Below are positions 1-10,195 of a stretch of DNA of 36,152 nt, piece by piece. How positions within the stretch are numbered: the stretch's first letter is position 1; the number at the start of each line of letters is the position of its first letter. The notes beneath the pieces are model-generated. The model saw only the letters and a list, made by a program, of their open reading frames with translations. It had not been told where the DNA came from and made no database searches. Source of the stretch: Bacteroidia bacterium (GTDB lineage: Bacteria > Bacteroidota > Bacteroidia > Bacteroidales > Paludibacteraceae); assembly GCA_009929445.1 (NCBI GenBank), contig SAAL01000031.1:1-36152 (forward strand). Reading direction: 5' to 3'. A program made the translations under genes and the position numbers.

Positions 1-277
1 TCTGTAAATTGGGACACCCAAAATTACAAAATTAATTTTATATATTATTGATATTGTGTTATTTACAGAAATTAAAAAAATATTTTGCCGAAAACAGGAA
101 ACGCATGAATAAAAAATTGATTTAGAATAAATTAACACTCAACCTCAAAAGACATCAACGTAGATAGTTATGGCTGTACTCATTAGAAAACAAGTATCAA
201 ATACTAGTCAAAACACAATGTTCTCCGAAAATTAGTTTTGAAAAATTAGTAAAATTTAGAATTATTATTTAACTTAA
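1..277. other. AT-rich intergenic DNA downstream of the xylan PUL
   Basis: I see no convincing gene, RNA or repeat here. The stretch is strongly AT-rich with stop codons in all frames, and lies beyond the terminator of the minus-strand xylan operon. A gene beyond the left edge may use part of it as a promoter region, but I cannot identify one. Confidence 0.5.
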
Positions 278-339
278 ACAGAAGAAAACAATAATTCCTC
301 TCCTCCATTCAAGAAGAAGAGGAATTATTTGTTTCTGTT
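278..339 (-). terminator. rho-independent terminator of the xylan PUL
   Basis: The arms AATAATTCCTCT (290-301) and AGAGGAATTATT (318-329) are a perfect 12-bp inverted repeat with a 16-nt loop. Further outside, AACAGAA (278-284) and TTCTGTT (333-339) can extend the stem with a small bulge. Read on the minus strand, the hairpin lies just beyond the xylanase stop codon and is followed by a T-rich stretch, as expected for the end of the operon. Confidence 0.75.
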
Positions 340-2572
340 ATGGAGCCGGTGTGAATAAAACTTTACCGGCCAGTCCGTTGGCAAATCCGCCGTAGGTGTG
401 TTTTCTGCTATAGTCTAACGTCCAAAGTCCGATTGGTTGTCCACCTCTCCAGGAAGATGAAGTTGGACTGTCGGTAGGACTCCAGTGTGTGATACTATGA
501 CGTTGATTTGCTGGGATAATTTCAAAATACTTCTTAACAATAAATTCATAGAAAGAAGCCATTGCCTTATGCTGTTCTTCTGTAACATTTGGAGTGAGAA
601 CGGTTTTACCGTCCGCATCAACAAGTCCCATATCCAGCTCAGTAATTTTGATAAGTTTCCCGGTTTTTGCCAATAATTCAAACATTTTTACAATATGATC
701 TTGTTTTGCTGTTTGAGTGGTTGGATTCATATAACAAGAGATGTGCATCTGAGTTCCAATACCATCTATCTTAGTAGTACCATCCTGCTCCCAACGTTCA
801 ATCCATTTAATTAAGCTTTTCAGCTTTTGGTTATCATCCCAATCTGATTCTAAGTTGTAGTCGTTTACGAACAGTTTCATCCCTGATGGACCATATTTTC
901 TTGCAAGTTTCACAGCAGTACGCACATAGTCGTTGCCCAAATAATCTTGCCAGTAGAAGTTATTCTTAGCATCTGCCTCTGAAACGTTTTTAACCGATTG
1001 TAAATCATATAAACCGTCTCCATCCTTGTCGCTACCCGAAAGAGGTTCATTTACAACATCCCAGTCGAGTACATAACCATCGGTTGCTTTCATCATGCCT
1101 TCTATCCATTTATCCATTGCCCATGTCAGCGTGTCAGCTTTCTCTTTGGGGGTAAGAGGAATTGTATTTCCAGCCTTTTCAAGTTCAAAATAAATATCAT
1201 CAAAATAATAGGTATTGGCTTCTTTAAATACAGCAAGATTAAATGCTATAGTACTCATTCCTGCCTGTGTTGCAGCAATTGTTCCTGAATTGGAATAATC
1301 CTGCCAAGAAGTAGTAAAGTTTGGACTACCTACCATAGACCAGTGCAAATACTCGCCCGGATTTTTGTGTGCCTGAGATTCCGATGCAGCTGGCTTGATT
1401 GCTTTTATTTTCATTTTAAAACGATATACATCTCCTTCTTTGAAAACATATGGTACTTTCACAAAAAACTGAGTATCCCATGGGTTAGTAGGATTGTCAC
1501 CTGATTGGACAACGATAGATCGTCCAATTCCATCGGCTCCCGATCCTGCAGGACCAAAGTTAGCTGCATGGGGTCCAACTCTTACTTCAGTAGCGTAGAA
1601 ACTGGATACATCATTGCTTTCACATGTACTGTTAGCAACTAAATTTTCATACCATTTTGCAGGGCCGGCGGCAACTGGTTCTACCAGATATGTATAGGCA
1701 TGCCAACTTGGTTTTCCCCAATCCTTCAAAATCGTATCGTCAAAAGAGCCATTTGCAATCAGATTTGTTGTAGAGCCAGCTGCAGTGAAAGATACATCAT
1801 CAAAATAGAGATCGCCACCAAACTTACCGAAACAAAACTGTAACTTATTCGCAGCAAAGTCTGGCGTCCATTTAAGAGTTACGTCACTCCATGATGCTCC
1901 GACAGCGATAGTCAGACCATACTTTACCTTAGAACCGTCAGTTGGCCAGAAATCCAATGTAAATGGTGCGGAAGCTTTAACCCGCATCTTTAATGTATAT
2001 TCAACACCTGTTGTAAGGGGTGTCTGTAAATTATAGAATATTTGCCAGTCCCACGTATTGGCTTTTGCCTCAGTAGTTTTAATATGCAAAGCATTGTTCG
2101 CTTTGGATGGATCAATTACAATAGGTTTATCAGCAATAATACTGTTCAGGTATTTGTTGTTCTGTTGTGCGTGCCAAAGGAGTGTATGCCCGTAAATGGA
2201 CATATTTGCAGCTTTGGCGGCAGCAACAAATTGTATTACCTGCGAAAAGTCCATTGTTCCGTTATCTTTCACTACAGATGCATATTTCATCTCATTCCCG
2301 GCTGTTATCTGATCGAAATTGGAGTTGATAAAACGGTATAGAAAACCCTGTTTAATATATTCGCTTGCTGTTACACCAGCACCTAATTTAAAATTGGGAC
2401 TGGTACTTTTGTTTATATAGGTTTTTAGAGCATCATAGCTATTCAGATATTCTATTTGTTCTAAAGTAAGTGGTTTTTCTACGTTATATAGTAACGGCGA
2501 ATCATCCACACATGAAGTACCTATAGCCAATATCAAAATGACAAAACCTAAGATATTTTTTGTAAATTTCAT
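338..2572 (-). CDS. xyn10C: GH10 endo-1,4-beta-xylanase lipoprotein with inserted CBMs
   Basis: Endo-acting xylanase that should cut the beta-1,4 xylose backbone of xylan at the cell surface. The 744-residue protein starts with a lipoprotein signal (hydrophobic stretch, then GTSC with Cys21). The GH10 barrel begins at about residue 60, with LLWHAQ at 131-136, and is interrupted between about 143 and 468. That insert contains two beta-sandwich modules of the CBM4/9 type, each ending in a motif like FDDVSF or FDDIYF. The barrel resumes with WDVVNEP, giving the predicted acid/base Glu509, then GTQMHIS (His610), and ITELDMG with predicted nucleophile Glu645. A CBM insertion inside the barrel is known for the Bacteroidetes PUL xylanases (Xyn10C type). 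It is the last gene of the operon, 27 bp after the surface lipoprotein gene, and the only enzyme in this operon. The symbol is by analogy of order and architecture. Confidence 0.93.
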   Translation of the reverse strand: MKFTKNILGFVILILAIGTSCVDDSPLLYNVEKPLTLEQIEYLNSYDALKTYINKSTSPNFKLGAGVTASEYIKQGFLYRFINSNFDQITAGNEMKYASVVKDNGTMDFSQVIQFVAAAKAANMSIYGHTLLWHAQQNNKYLNSIIADKPIVIDPSKANNALHIKTTEAKANTWDWQIFYNLQTPLTTGVEYTLKMRVKASAPFTLDFWPTDGSKVKYGLTIAVGASWSDVTLKWTPDFAANKLQFCFGKFGGDLYFDDVSFTAAGSTTNLIANGSFDDTILKDWGKPSWHAYTYLVEPVAAGPAKWYENLVANSTCESNDVSSFYATEVRVGPHAANFGPAGSGADGIGRSIVVQSGDNPTNPWDTQFFVKVPYVFKEGDVYRFKMKIKAIKPAASESQAHKNPGEYLHWSMVGSPNFTTSWQDYSNSGTIAATQAGMSTIAFNLAVFKEANTYYFDDIYFELEKAGNTIPLTPKEKADTLTWAMDKWIEGMMKATDGYVLDWDVVNEPLSGSDKDGDGLYDLQSVKNVSEADAKNNFYWQDYLGNDYVRTAVKLARKYGPSGMKLFVNDYNLESDWDDNQKLKSLIKWIERWEQDGTTKIDGIGTQMHISCYMNPTTQTAKQDHIVKMFELLAKTGKLIKITELDMGLVDADGKTVLTPNVTEEQHKAMASFYEFIVKKYFEIIPANQRHSITHWSPTDSPTSSSWRGGQPIGLWTLDYSRKHTYGGFANGLAGKVLFTPAP

Positions 2573-2599
2573 ATTCTTTGTTTTTACTTTGAATGTTAT

Positions 2600-3628
2600 T
2601 TATTTTTTCAATTCAGAGGTAAACCATTCAGCCTTAATTCCTCTGTCTCTTACGACCAGAGTGTCAAGAGTAGTTGCTTGAATATCACCATAATTAACAG
2701 TATAATTAAGATAAAGAACGTCCCTATCTATGTTTCCCCAACTGTTTTTATCACCTTTAGATACAAATTTGCCGGTTCCAGTTGCAGTTACACCTGCTGT
2801 TTCAGAAGAAACTGAACAATTGCCTTGATTATCAAAGGTGAGCAATATAACGCTGCTACGTGAAATGTCGCTCATGTCTTTGGTTTGATGTTGCCAGGCA
2901 ATAGTATTGAGTGAACGGGTTGTTATACTATTGATTACTTCGTTCTTTTCTACATATTGTGTATGACGAATTTTTGTACCATTCTGAGTACCGGAAATAA
3001 CATCTTTTCCTCTGCGTAAGTAGTTAGCATCGTATTTGTTTATGTATTTTACGGCATAGAGTACGTAATCTTTAGGCTGTATATCCCAGTCCGATGATAC
3101 TCCACGTCTCGGATTAGCCACCAAAGGCTTGCCCGAGAGAATAGAATCAACATTGACTGCTTTATCCATAACTACCGGAATAACATAATTAGTTACCAAT
3201 GAATTCGGATCGTTGAAAAACGCATCGGTCAGTTGAACCGTCAATCCACCTAAAATACTCCCTTTCTGAATTGTTATTTTATTTGAAGAAAGAGAATAAT
3301 AATTGGATGGCATAGGGACTACATCTTTCTTGGTATCGGTAAACATAAGGTTGTTACAAATTGAGTTGTCCACGTGAATATCAATTTCAACATTCTTATT
3401 ATTTTCATAGACTCCTCCCATAGTTGCCATAATCTGACATTTGTACTGATTATCCAAACTAGTGTCGAATATATCTTCTCCGAGGACGATAGTACGGATA
3501 GGTGACTGGTATGCAAAATAGGCAGCTGAGTATTTATAATCCGGAAATCCCCATTCGTTATTTTCGCACGAAGTGAAAACTACACTCGCTATTGCTAATA
3601 ATATAAAAATTATTTGTTTCATATTCAT
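2600..3628 (-). CDS. xusE: XusE-like surface glycan-binding lipoprotein (DUF1735 family)
   Basis: Predicted surface lipoprotein of 342 residues with no enzyme motifs. It has a short signal ending in FTSC, giving lipidated Cys at about residue 20. The N-terminal part (about 30-160) looks like the DUF1735/BT_3987-like beta-sandwich domain found in accessory PUL lipoproteins. The C-terminal half is beta-rich and ends in a segment of alternating hydrophobic strands. Its place between the second SusD and the GH10 xylanase matches the conserved fifth gene of the xylan utilisation system (xusE), whose products are thought to bind xylan at the surface. It sits 25 bp from the SusD stop and 27 bp from the xylanase start, so all are probably one transcript. 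The family call rests on sequence feel and position, so the binding role is inferred. Confidence 0.75.
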   Translation of the reverse strand: MNMKQIIFILLAIASVVFTSCENNEWGFPDYKYSAAYFAYQSPIRTIVLGEDIFDTSLDNQYKCQIMATMGGVYENNKNVEIDIHVDNSICNNLMFTDTKKDVVPMPSNYYSLSSNKITIQKGSILGGLTVQLTDAFFNDPNSLVTNYVIPVVMDKAVNVDSILSGKPLVANPRRGVSSDWDIQPKDYVLYAVKYINKYDANYLRRGKDVISGTQNGTKIRHTQYVEKNEVINSITTRSLNTIAWQHQTKDMSDISRSSVILLTFDNQGNCSVSSETAGVTATGTGKFVSKGDKNSWGNIDRDVLYLNYTVNYGDIQATTLDTLVVRDRGIKAEWFTSELKK

Positions 3629-3653
3629 CTTTTTAAAAGTTCGACATTGTTTA

Positions 3654-5432
3654 TTACCACCCTTTATTTTGAACCAGATTACTGAATTTAATCACTTCGC
3701 CGTAAGGTATGGGGCCGTAGTACATATAATCCTGATATGAACGTTCCTCTACATTAGGAAGAATAGTGTAACTTCCATTCGTTATACTCATTCCTTTTGC
3801 CGGTTCAGTCATGTTCTTTTTCCATCTGCGAAGATCCCAGAAACGGAATCCTTCAAAACATAATTCCAAACGACGTTCATTATGAATTAATTCACGCATT
3901 TTGTCTTTATCATTCTTTATGGATTCAAGATAAAGATCTCCACCACCTATACCTGCTCTTTGGCGAATGGCTTTTACCACATCATACGCACTGTAACTGT
4001 GACTACCACCACTGGTAGGTCCCCAAGCTTCATTAGCGGCTTCAGCATATCCTAAAAATATTTCCGTATAACGAATAAATGGTTTTATATGATAGGCAGT
4101 GGTGGAAGAGCTGGGGTTCGCATTTACTGTCTGGCATAATAATTTTTTCATATAATATCCAGTTCTTGTGGAAGTTTCCGTTTTGTTTAATGCATTATTA
4201 TCTGTCCCATCAGCTGCAGTTTTAATAACTGTATTTTGTGAGCCTGCTGTACTACCATTTCTAATAATATACATATCTAAACGTGGATCTCGATTAGCAT
4301 ATGGATTTGCTGGATTATATCCGCTATTTGGATCCGAGATAGGATAACCATTTGCCATCGGGAAAGCATCTACAAGATTCTGTGTCGGATTTATTCTGCC
4401 GCTACCGAATAAGGTGGGAGGATAGTTAGCTTGTTCTAATGAATTACTATTATCCTTATTTGCTCTCCACAACATTTCTTTTGTATTAACACCTGCTTGC
4501 AGACTTTCAATAGCACTGCTACTTGTATACCACTGGTTTCCTTTTGGATCGATTTCGGCAATAGGATTACTTCCTAATCCATTCAGAACTTCTGCCATTC
4601 TGTTAGCAGCTTCTGTCCATGTAACTGTCGTTCCCTGATTGTATGCAGGACTTGCAGCTAATAAGGCTGCCTGTGCACGAACAGCTTTGGCTATACGCGC
4701 ACTCATACGGTTGCGGGCATTATCCCCGAATACACGTGTATATTGACCGGCTGTAACTCCTTTAGAGCGATATTTTGCAGGAACCAGATTATCATCCGTA
4801 ATAGCTCCATAATCAAGAGGCAATAACATTATAGCTGAATCTACATCGGCGTACAACCTATCAATACATTCCTGGAAAGTATTCCGCGGAAGATTGAATT
4901 CAGAGGTAAGATCTTCAGGTTTAGTTACAATAGGAATACCTAGTAATTTACCATCTTCTCCCCATCCCCCGTGGTTCAGTAGAAGATGATACATATATAG
5001 GGCACGCATACCGTAAGCATCACCTTTCATGCGTTCTTTGAACATATCTGAAACCAATGGATCTTCAGCCCATTTCACATTCTCAGATACTACAATAAAC
5101 TGGTTAAGATATTGCCAGGAAGCACGTAAATACTGCCAGCGATCCATCGGATTATTGTTCGCGCGCCAGGATCCCGTAGCCATTAACCGATAGGCGTTGT
5201 TGGGATCATTCGATACAGCATCATCGGTAGCTACATCGTTGAATGACCAAGAGCCTAAAGGATTACTAATATATGCATGTCCCAACAAACCTGTTGCCCA
5301 GGCTGGCAAGTCATATAAAGCATCTTCACCTTTATGGTTCTCAATCGCGGGTTCGAACATGTCTTGACAACTCATTAGCATAAATAGTAATAGTACTACT
5401 AATGCAAGTTTTGATTTTATTATATTCTTCAT
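3654..5432 (-). CDS. xusD: RagB/SusD lipoprotein (second of the PUL, XusD-like)
   Basis: SusD-family protein of 592 residues that should cap the neighbouring SusC barrel and capture xylo-oligosaccharides at the cell surface. The lipoprotein signal ends in LMSC with Cys22, followed by QDMFEP. The family signature is clear near the C-terminus: IFLGYAEAANEA, then an AIRQRAG segment, then RRLELCFEGFRFWDLRRW, and a terminal NKGW. The N-terminal part shows the helical repeats expected of this fold (RALYMYHLLLNHGG). It is 26 bp downstream of the paired SusC gene and 25 bp upstream of xusE. The symbol follows the conserved gene order of the xylan utilisation system. Confidence 0.9.
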   Translation of the reverse strand: MKNIIKSKLALVVLLLFMLMSCQDMFEPAIENHKGEDALYDLPAWATGLLGHAYISNPLGSWSFNDVATDDAVSNDPNNAYRLMATGSWRANNNPMDRWQYLRASWQYLNQFIVVSENVKWAEDPLVSDMFKERMKGDAYGMRALYMYHLLLNHGGWGEDGKLLGIPIVTKPEDLTSEFNLPRNTFQECIDRLYADVDSAIMLLPLDYGAITDDNLVPAKYRSKGVTAGQYTRVFGDNARNRMSARIAKAVRAQAALLAASPAYNQGTTVTWTEAANRMAEVLNGLGSNPIAEIDPKGNQWYTSSSAIESLQAGVNTKEMLWRANKDNSNSLEQANYPPTLFGSGRINPTQNLVDAFPMANGYPISDPNSGYNPANPYANRDPRLDMYIIRNGSTAGSQNTVIKTAADGTDNNALNKTETSTRTGYYMKKLLCQTVNANPSSSTTAYHIKPFIRYTEIFLGYAEAANEAWGPTSGGSHSYSAYDVVKAIRQRAGIGGGDLYLESIKNDKDKMRELIHNERRLELCFEGFRFWDLRRWKKNMTEPAKGMSITNGSYTILPNVEERSYQDYMYYGPIPYGEVIKFSNLVQNKGW

Positions 5433-5458
5433 GATTGAATTCGTTTAGTAGTAAATTA

Positions 5459-8290
5459 TTAAAATAGTCCTTTTAGACCAATATTAAACAAGCGTGTCTG
5501 TGGTGCACTTCCTACATTCATCTCAAAATGTTTACGCTCTTTGGAGAAGGTCAATAAATTATAACCACCCAAATACATACTTAAACCTTTGAGAATTGTA
5601 CCGTTCAAGGCTTTAGCGGGCATATCGTAAGTCAACTGAACCATCCTTAAATTAAAACGATCGGCTTTATATATCCAAAAGTCTGAATAACGGAAATTAT
5701 TACCTCCACTTGTTGTTGTTAGTCTTGGATAAGTAGCAGTATTCTTTGTCTCTTCAGTCCAGCGATTGCGTACAATTTCAGAGTATTTATTATCGCTTCG
5801 TACCCAGTAATAAGAGCTGTTCTTCATGCCATATCCACCAAAGAATCCGTCACCCATTGCAAATAGGGAGAGATTACGCCATTTCACTGTGAAGTTTACA
5901 CCCATACGGAACGGCGTGTCCCAACGACCCAAGAACACTTCATCCTTTGAGTCAATCATATTGTCTCCATTCTGATCTTTGTATTTGATATCACCGGGTT
6001 TTGTGTCTCCAAACTGTTGTTGTGGCGATCCGTCAATATCATCTTGATCACTAAAGAAACCCAGATTTTGTAATCCCCACAGTCCATTTATCGGCTGACC
6101 AACACGTGTCTGATAGCTGAATTCAAAGCTCTCGTCACGTTTTGCAGCTTTAGTGTTGGAATACATTCCGGTTACTCCAAGTGTCAAATTTACATCGTTA
6201 ATCTTTTTATTCAGGTAAACGCTAAAATCAAATCCCGAACGATTATCAACGTTGTAATTTACATACGGAATAATAGATGATGAAGGATAACCTACCTGAG
6301 TAAAGTAAATAGGATAAAGGGAATTAACACGGGCAATGTCACCGTCCATTTTTCCATTAAAATAGTTGAAATCAAAGTTAATCAGTCTATCCAACAGTGA
6401 ACCACGTAAGCCGACATTTATTTCCTTTCTTTTTACAAAGCCTAAATTCATATTGTCGCCTCTTTGGAATTCTGTTGCTGCTTCTCCTCCAAGATCAGCC
6501 CAGGAATACCAACCACCACGTTGCAGTATTGACTTATAGAGGAAATAACCCATCGTGTTATCGCTGGTTGAAATATCCAGGTCTTGATTAATTATCCCAC
6601 CTGATAAAGTTAACATTAAATCGTCGAACACATTATCATTGAAGAATTCTTCGTTTGACAAACGCCATCCTGCGGTCAATGTTGGAGAAAAAGCTATACG
6701 ATTTCCTTCAGGTAGTTTTGCAGAGTACGGTAGAGCCGAACTGAAATCTAAATAATATTTTTGCTGGAAATTGTAAGAGGTTTGCAGACCCATGTTTACG
6801 TTTGTAATTCGATGATATTGTCCGCTTTGTTGTTGTTGCCATGCATTTGCCACCAGCATACCGAAAAAATTGTGATCAGAATTAATTGTCTTTGAATAGT
6901 CAAATTGTCCTGAAAAATTATAGGTATATCTATAGGCCGAATTATTGATGTTTTGGTTACCGGTTTTGTTATCGGTACCATACTGAGTTACACTTGCAAT
7001 CATGTCTCTTCCGGCATAATTGGTCCATGTAGGTGCATAAGTGGCATATTGGTTTGAATATCCCTGATTGTAGGTTGATGCATAGTCGATACCGTATTTG
7101 GCACGGAAGAACAAACCCTGTAGCAGCGATTTCAAATTAAAGTCAAAGCGAGTATTAAATTGAAATTGGCGGCTTACAAATTTGTTGTCACCGGCTGCAT
7201 ACGAATCAGCTATCGGGTTTGTTGGATTAACCTGAGTACCTCCAAGAAAATACTTGCCATCAATAATGTGATTACTCGCATTAATTGTATTCCAGGATGG
7301 TATGTCATTTTCTTCCAAAAAACTGAGCGGGATGAGAGGAGCTACCCGATTCGGTCTTAATGAAGCAGCATTCGACCACCAATTGCCTGCAGCAGTGTAA
7401 GCATCGTAGAAAGTAACGTTTGCATCTGTCTGGACTTTAATCGAATTGCCAACCATAATATCAAGGTTACCACGTACAAAGAAACGACTGTTTGAGTTTT
7501 TGGAACTATTTCCTATGTTTAACAGTGATCCTTCACGATAATAGCCGGTGGTTGTATAATAATTAACTCGATTATTTCCACCTGAAATCTCAGCAATACC
7601 TTCAGAACGATTGTAAAACTTACGCAGATAATCCGGAGAATACATATTCAAGTCTGGATAACGGTAAGGATTATCTCCCGATGCATGGCGATAGATATCT
7701 TCATTGCTGTAACTTGGCACTAAACCATCATTGATTCGAGCTTCATTGTAAAGTGTCATATACTCAGCTGAACCAAGGTATTTGGGATATGCTTTTGGTA
7801 GATAAATTCCTGAATTGGCACGAACTGATATACGAGGATCACCGGCATAACCACGTTTCGTTGTAATCTGAAGTACACCCTTTGCAGCACGGCTACCGTA
7901 TAATGCTACCGCCGATACTCCTTTAAGTATAGTAATATGATCAATTTCAGAAGGAAGTACGTTATTCGCGTCGCGAATATTTCCATCGACAACCACTAAA
8001 TACTCATCCATTCCCCAAATATTGCCGTTCATTCCACCGACAATATTTTCAACAAAATCTAAACTATATGTGGAATACGCTTTCTTTGTCAAATCCCGTA
8101 CATCAATCACTGAAACCCCACCTAATAGATCTTTTTCGTTCACAGTGCGAAATGCGACCTCTATTTTGGTTAATGTATCGTTTTCTGATTTGTTGATTTT
8201 TTTCAGTCCTTCCTGGGCAATAGCATTCGTTGGACCAAAAACGATCATAATGCAGAATACGAGACCTATGTTTAATAATATTTGTTTCAT
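5459..8290 (-). CDS. xusC: SusC/RagA TonB-dependent transporter (second of the PUL, XusC-like)
   Basis: Outer-membrane TonB-dependent transporter that should import xylo-oligosaccharides together with the following SusD. The start at ATG 8290 is chosen over a TTG at 8323, because 8290 gives a clean signal peptide (residues 1-26, ending NAIAQ) and avoids overlap with the previous SusD gene. The product is 943 residues. It lacks the N-terminal carboxypeptidase-D-like domain usual in SusC proteins: a short linker with a possible TonB-box region (about 43-60) leads directly to the plug. Plug motifs are present, including DEYLVVVDGNIRD, ILKGVSAVALYGSRAAKGVL and TTKRG. The C-terminal barrel ends in the expected alternating strand with terminal Phe. 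The missing domain seems natural rather than a truncation, since the signal peptide is intact. Confidence 0.9.
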   Translation of the reverse strand: MKQILLNIGLVFCIMIVFGPTNAIAQEGLKKINKSENDTLTKIEVAFRTVNEKDLLGGVSVIDVRDLTKKAYSTYSLDFVENIVGGMNGNIWGMDEYLVVVDGNIRDANNVLPSEIDHITILKGVSAVALYGSRAAKGVLQITTKRGYAGDPRISVRANSGIYLPKAYPKYLGSAEYMTLYNEARINDGLVPSYSNEDIYRHASGDNPYRYPDLNMYSPDYLRKFYNRSEGIAEISGGNNRVNYYTTTGYYREGSLLNIGNSSKNSNSRFFVRGNLDIMVGNSIKVQTDANVTFYDAYTAAGNWWSNAASLRPNRVAPLIPLSFLEENDIPSWNTINASNHIIDGKYFLGGTQVNPTNPIADSYAAGDNKFVSRQFQFNTRFDFNLKSLLQGLFFRAKYGIDYASTYNQGYSNQYATYAPTWTNYAGRDMIASVTQYGTDNKTGNQNINNSAYRYTYNFSGQFDYSKTINSDHNFFGMLVANAWQQQQSGQYHRITNVNMGLQTSYNFQQKYYLDFSSALPYSAKLPEGNRIAFSPTLTAGWRLSNEEFFNDNVFDDLMLTLSGGIINQDLDISTSDNTMGYFLYKSILQRGGWYSWADLGGEAATEFQRGDNMNLGFVKRKEINVGLRGSLLDRLINFDFNYFNGKMDGDIARVNSLYPIYFTQVGYPSSSIIPYVNYNVDNRSGFDFSVYLNKKINDVNLTLGVTGMYSNTKAAKRDESFEFSYQTRVGQPINGLWGLQNLGFFSDQDDIDGSPQQQFGDTKPGDIKYKDQNGDNMIDSKDEVFLGRWDTPFRMGVNFTVKWRNLSLFAMGDGFFGGYGMKNSSYYWVRSDNKYSEIVRNRWTEETKNTATYPRLTTTSGGNNFRYSDFWIYKADRFNLRMVQLTYDMPAKALNGTILKGLSMYLGGYNLLTFSKERKHFEMNVGSAPQTRLFNIGLKGLF

Positions 8291-8316
8291 TTTCGTGTAT
8301 TTAATATTTATCAATT

Positions 8317-10185
8317 TTACCAACCCGGATTTTGTTCAAAACCAGGATAAATACTTACATCTTGAGTCTTAAAAGGAAACCAATAGTGCTTACTTGATAG
8401 ATTTCGCTCAACCACTACTTCTTCCCTAAAATTAAGGACTTTGTTTTCTTTTGGGTTAAGTTTTGGATCAAGTACTGTAGCGCGGTCAAACTCTTGCTTT
8501 GTCTTTACATTGTACGGATATTCAGTCAATAGCAACCAACGGCGAAGATCGTTAAAACGATGTCCTTCAAACGCCAGTTCTACCGCACGTTCTCTGCGTA
8601 ATTCATTCATGAATCCATCAAGAGAGGTTGCATATTTATCTGCAAGATTGCCTATTCCCGCACGTTGACGAATTACGTTAAGTGCTTCAATAGCACTTTT
8701 AGAGTATCCGTTATCCTTTGCTGCAGGAGAACCGTAAGCTTGAGCTACAGCTTCTGCATACATTAAATAAACATCAGCTAATCGTAACCAGGTTAAATGA
8801 AAGTGAGTTGCGTAGCTATAGCCATATGTATTGTCCCAGATATTGGCTCCAATCGGAATAAATTTATAATTCAAATATCCCGTACGGCTTACCTTGCGTG
8901 GGTCGTTGCTATAATTTCCACCTGTGTAGAGATTAGCATATCTCCATACTTCATCAGATGCATTGGTAATAGTACCCGCAACAACTTTTACACCGTCATA
9001 AACTATGTCATTATAAAATCTCGGATCGCGATTTTTCCACGGATGTGTGGGATCAAATCCGGAAGCCGGGTCATTCAAAGGAAGACCGTTTGCCATACCA
9101 TAGTAATTAACATAATTTGCTGAAGGGCACAATACAATACCATCTCCCTGAGCTATCTGTGAAGGCTGATAAGAGTTCATCTGCCTCCAGTATGAATCAG
9201 CACCGTAGGTTGGAGTCCGCACAATTGCTTCTGTTCCTCCGGGCATCAACCAGTTCTGCTGTTTGGTATAAAAGAGTGATGAATAATCTTTGAACTCCAC
9301 TAATTTATATTGCGTTTCTCCATTATCAACCATACTGAGGAGTTTTCCAAATGCCGCAGCAGATTTTTTACACATTTCTGCGTCATAAGTTTTGGGCCCG
9401 TTAATTCCATTTGTCATCAACGGACTACCTCCCCACAAATACGTTTTACCAAGCATAGCCAGTGCCCATATCTTATTAGGACGAAAAGCATTATTACCGG
9501 CAGTACGCCGTCCAATTTCTGTATTATCCCAGTTTACCGGAAGTAAATCAGCAGCTTTCTGAAAATCAGCTGCCATTTTAAGGGCATTATCATGGTAACT
9601 TTCACGTGGAAGGGTAAGAGGCTGATCACTTGGCAATACATAATCTACATAAGGCAGACCACCCCAATAAGTAGTCAACTGAAAGTAAAACCAGGCACGT
9701 AAAAAATACAATTGTCCCGCTATTATATCGCGTTCTGCTTGAGTTGCATCTTTCATCTTGTTTTCGGCCAGTGCTTCCAAACCCATGTTTGCTACACGGA
9801 TACCATACCAGGAACCACCCCAAATGGATTTTTGAAATCTATCTCCTCCTACGCTCCAGTTGCGATCAAGAAAACTGGATCCCTTTCCAATATAATTGCG
9901 GTAATTTCCCCGATCAATATCAAAGCCCATCAGGTAATCACCGTTTCCGATTGTTATAACTTCGTCTTCTCCCCAATTGAATGAACTTACCCAATAATGT
10001 TTAGCTAAGTCAGGAGTTAAGTTATACATCCTTTCGACATAACCCTGAAAGTTGGTAAAGTTCTTGAAAGCATCATCTTTTGAGATTACGGAATCCGGTG
10101 CTTTGTCCAGATAATCTGAACACGATGCCAGAGTAAACAAAAGTGATACTAATCCAAATAAATAATATTTTATTATTGTTTTCAT
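8317..10185 (-). CDS. xusB: RagB/SusD lipoprotein (first of the PUL, XusB-like)
   Basis: SusD-family glycan-capture lipoprotein of 622 residues. The signal ends in LASC with Cys22, followed by SDYLDKAPDS, a common beginning of mature SusD proteins. Family motifs include AGQLYFLRAWFYFQL in the first third, VYLMYAEAVAQAYGSP, IRQRAGIG, and RRERAVELAFEGHRFNDLRRW, with terminal NPGW. It starts 10 bp after the stop of the first SusC gene, so the two are translated from one mRNA and should form one outer-membrane complex. Together with the next SusC/SusD pair it gives the duplicated arrangement typical of the core xylan PUL. Confidence 0.92.
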   Translation of the reverse strand: MKTIIKYYLFGLVSLLFTLASCSDYLDKAPDSVISKDDAFKNFTNFQGYVERMYNLTPDLAKHYWVSSFNWGEDEVITIGNGDYLMGFDIDRGNYRNYIGKGSSFLDRNWSVGGDRFQKSIWGGSWYGIRVANMGLEALAENKMKDATQAERDIIAGQLYFLRAWFYFQLTTYWGGLPYVDYVLPSDQPLTLPRESYHDNALKMAADFQKAADLLPVNWDNTEIGRRTAGNNAFRPNKIWALAMLGKTYLWGGSPLMTNGINGPKTYDAEMCKKSAAAFGKLLSMVDNGETQYKLVEFKDYSSLFYTKQQNWLMPGGTEAIVRTPTYGADSYWRQMNSYQPSQIAQGDGIVLCPSANYVNYYGMANGLPLNDPASGFDPTHPWKNRDPRFYNDIVYDGVKVVAGTITNASDEVWRYANLYTGGNYSNDPRKVSRTGYLNYKFIPIGANIWDNTYGYSYATHFHLTWLRLADVYLMYAEAVAQAYGSPAAKDNGYSKSAIEALNVIRQRAGIGNLADKYATSLDGFMNELRRERAVELAFEGHRFNDLRRWLLLTEYPYNVKTKQEFDRATVLDPKLNPKENKVLNFREEVVVERNLSSKHYWFPFKTQDVSIYPGFEQNPGW

Positions 10186-10195
10186 CCTATTTAAA

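Noticed and set aside
8022-8372. 116-codon plus-strand ORF
   Set aside because: Antisense to the SusC N-terminus and the SusD end; no family features and no promoter.
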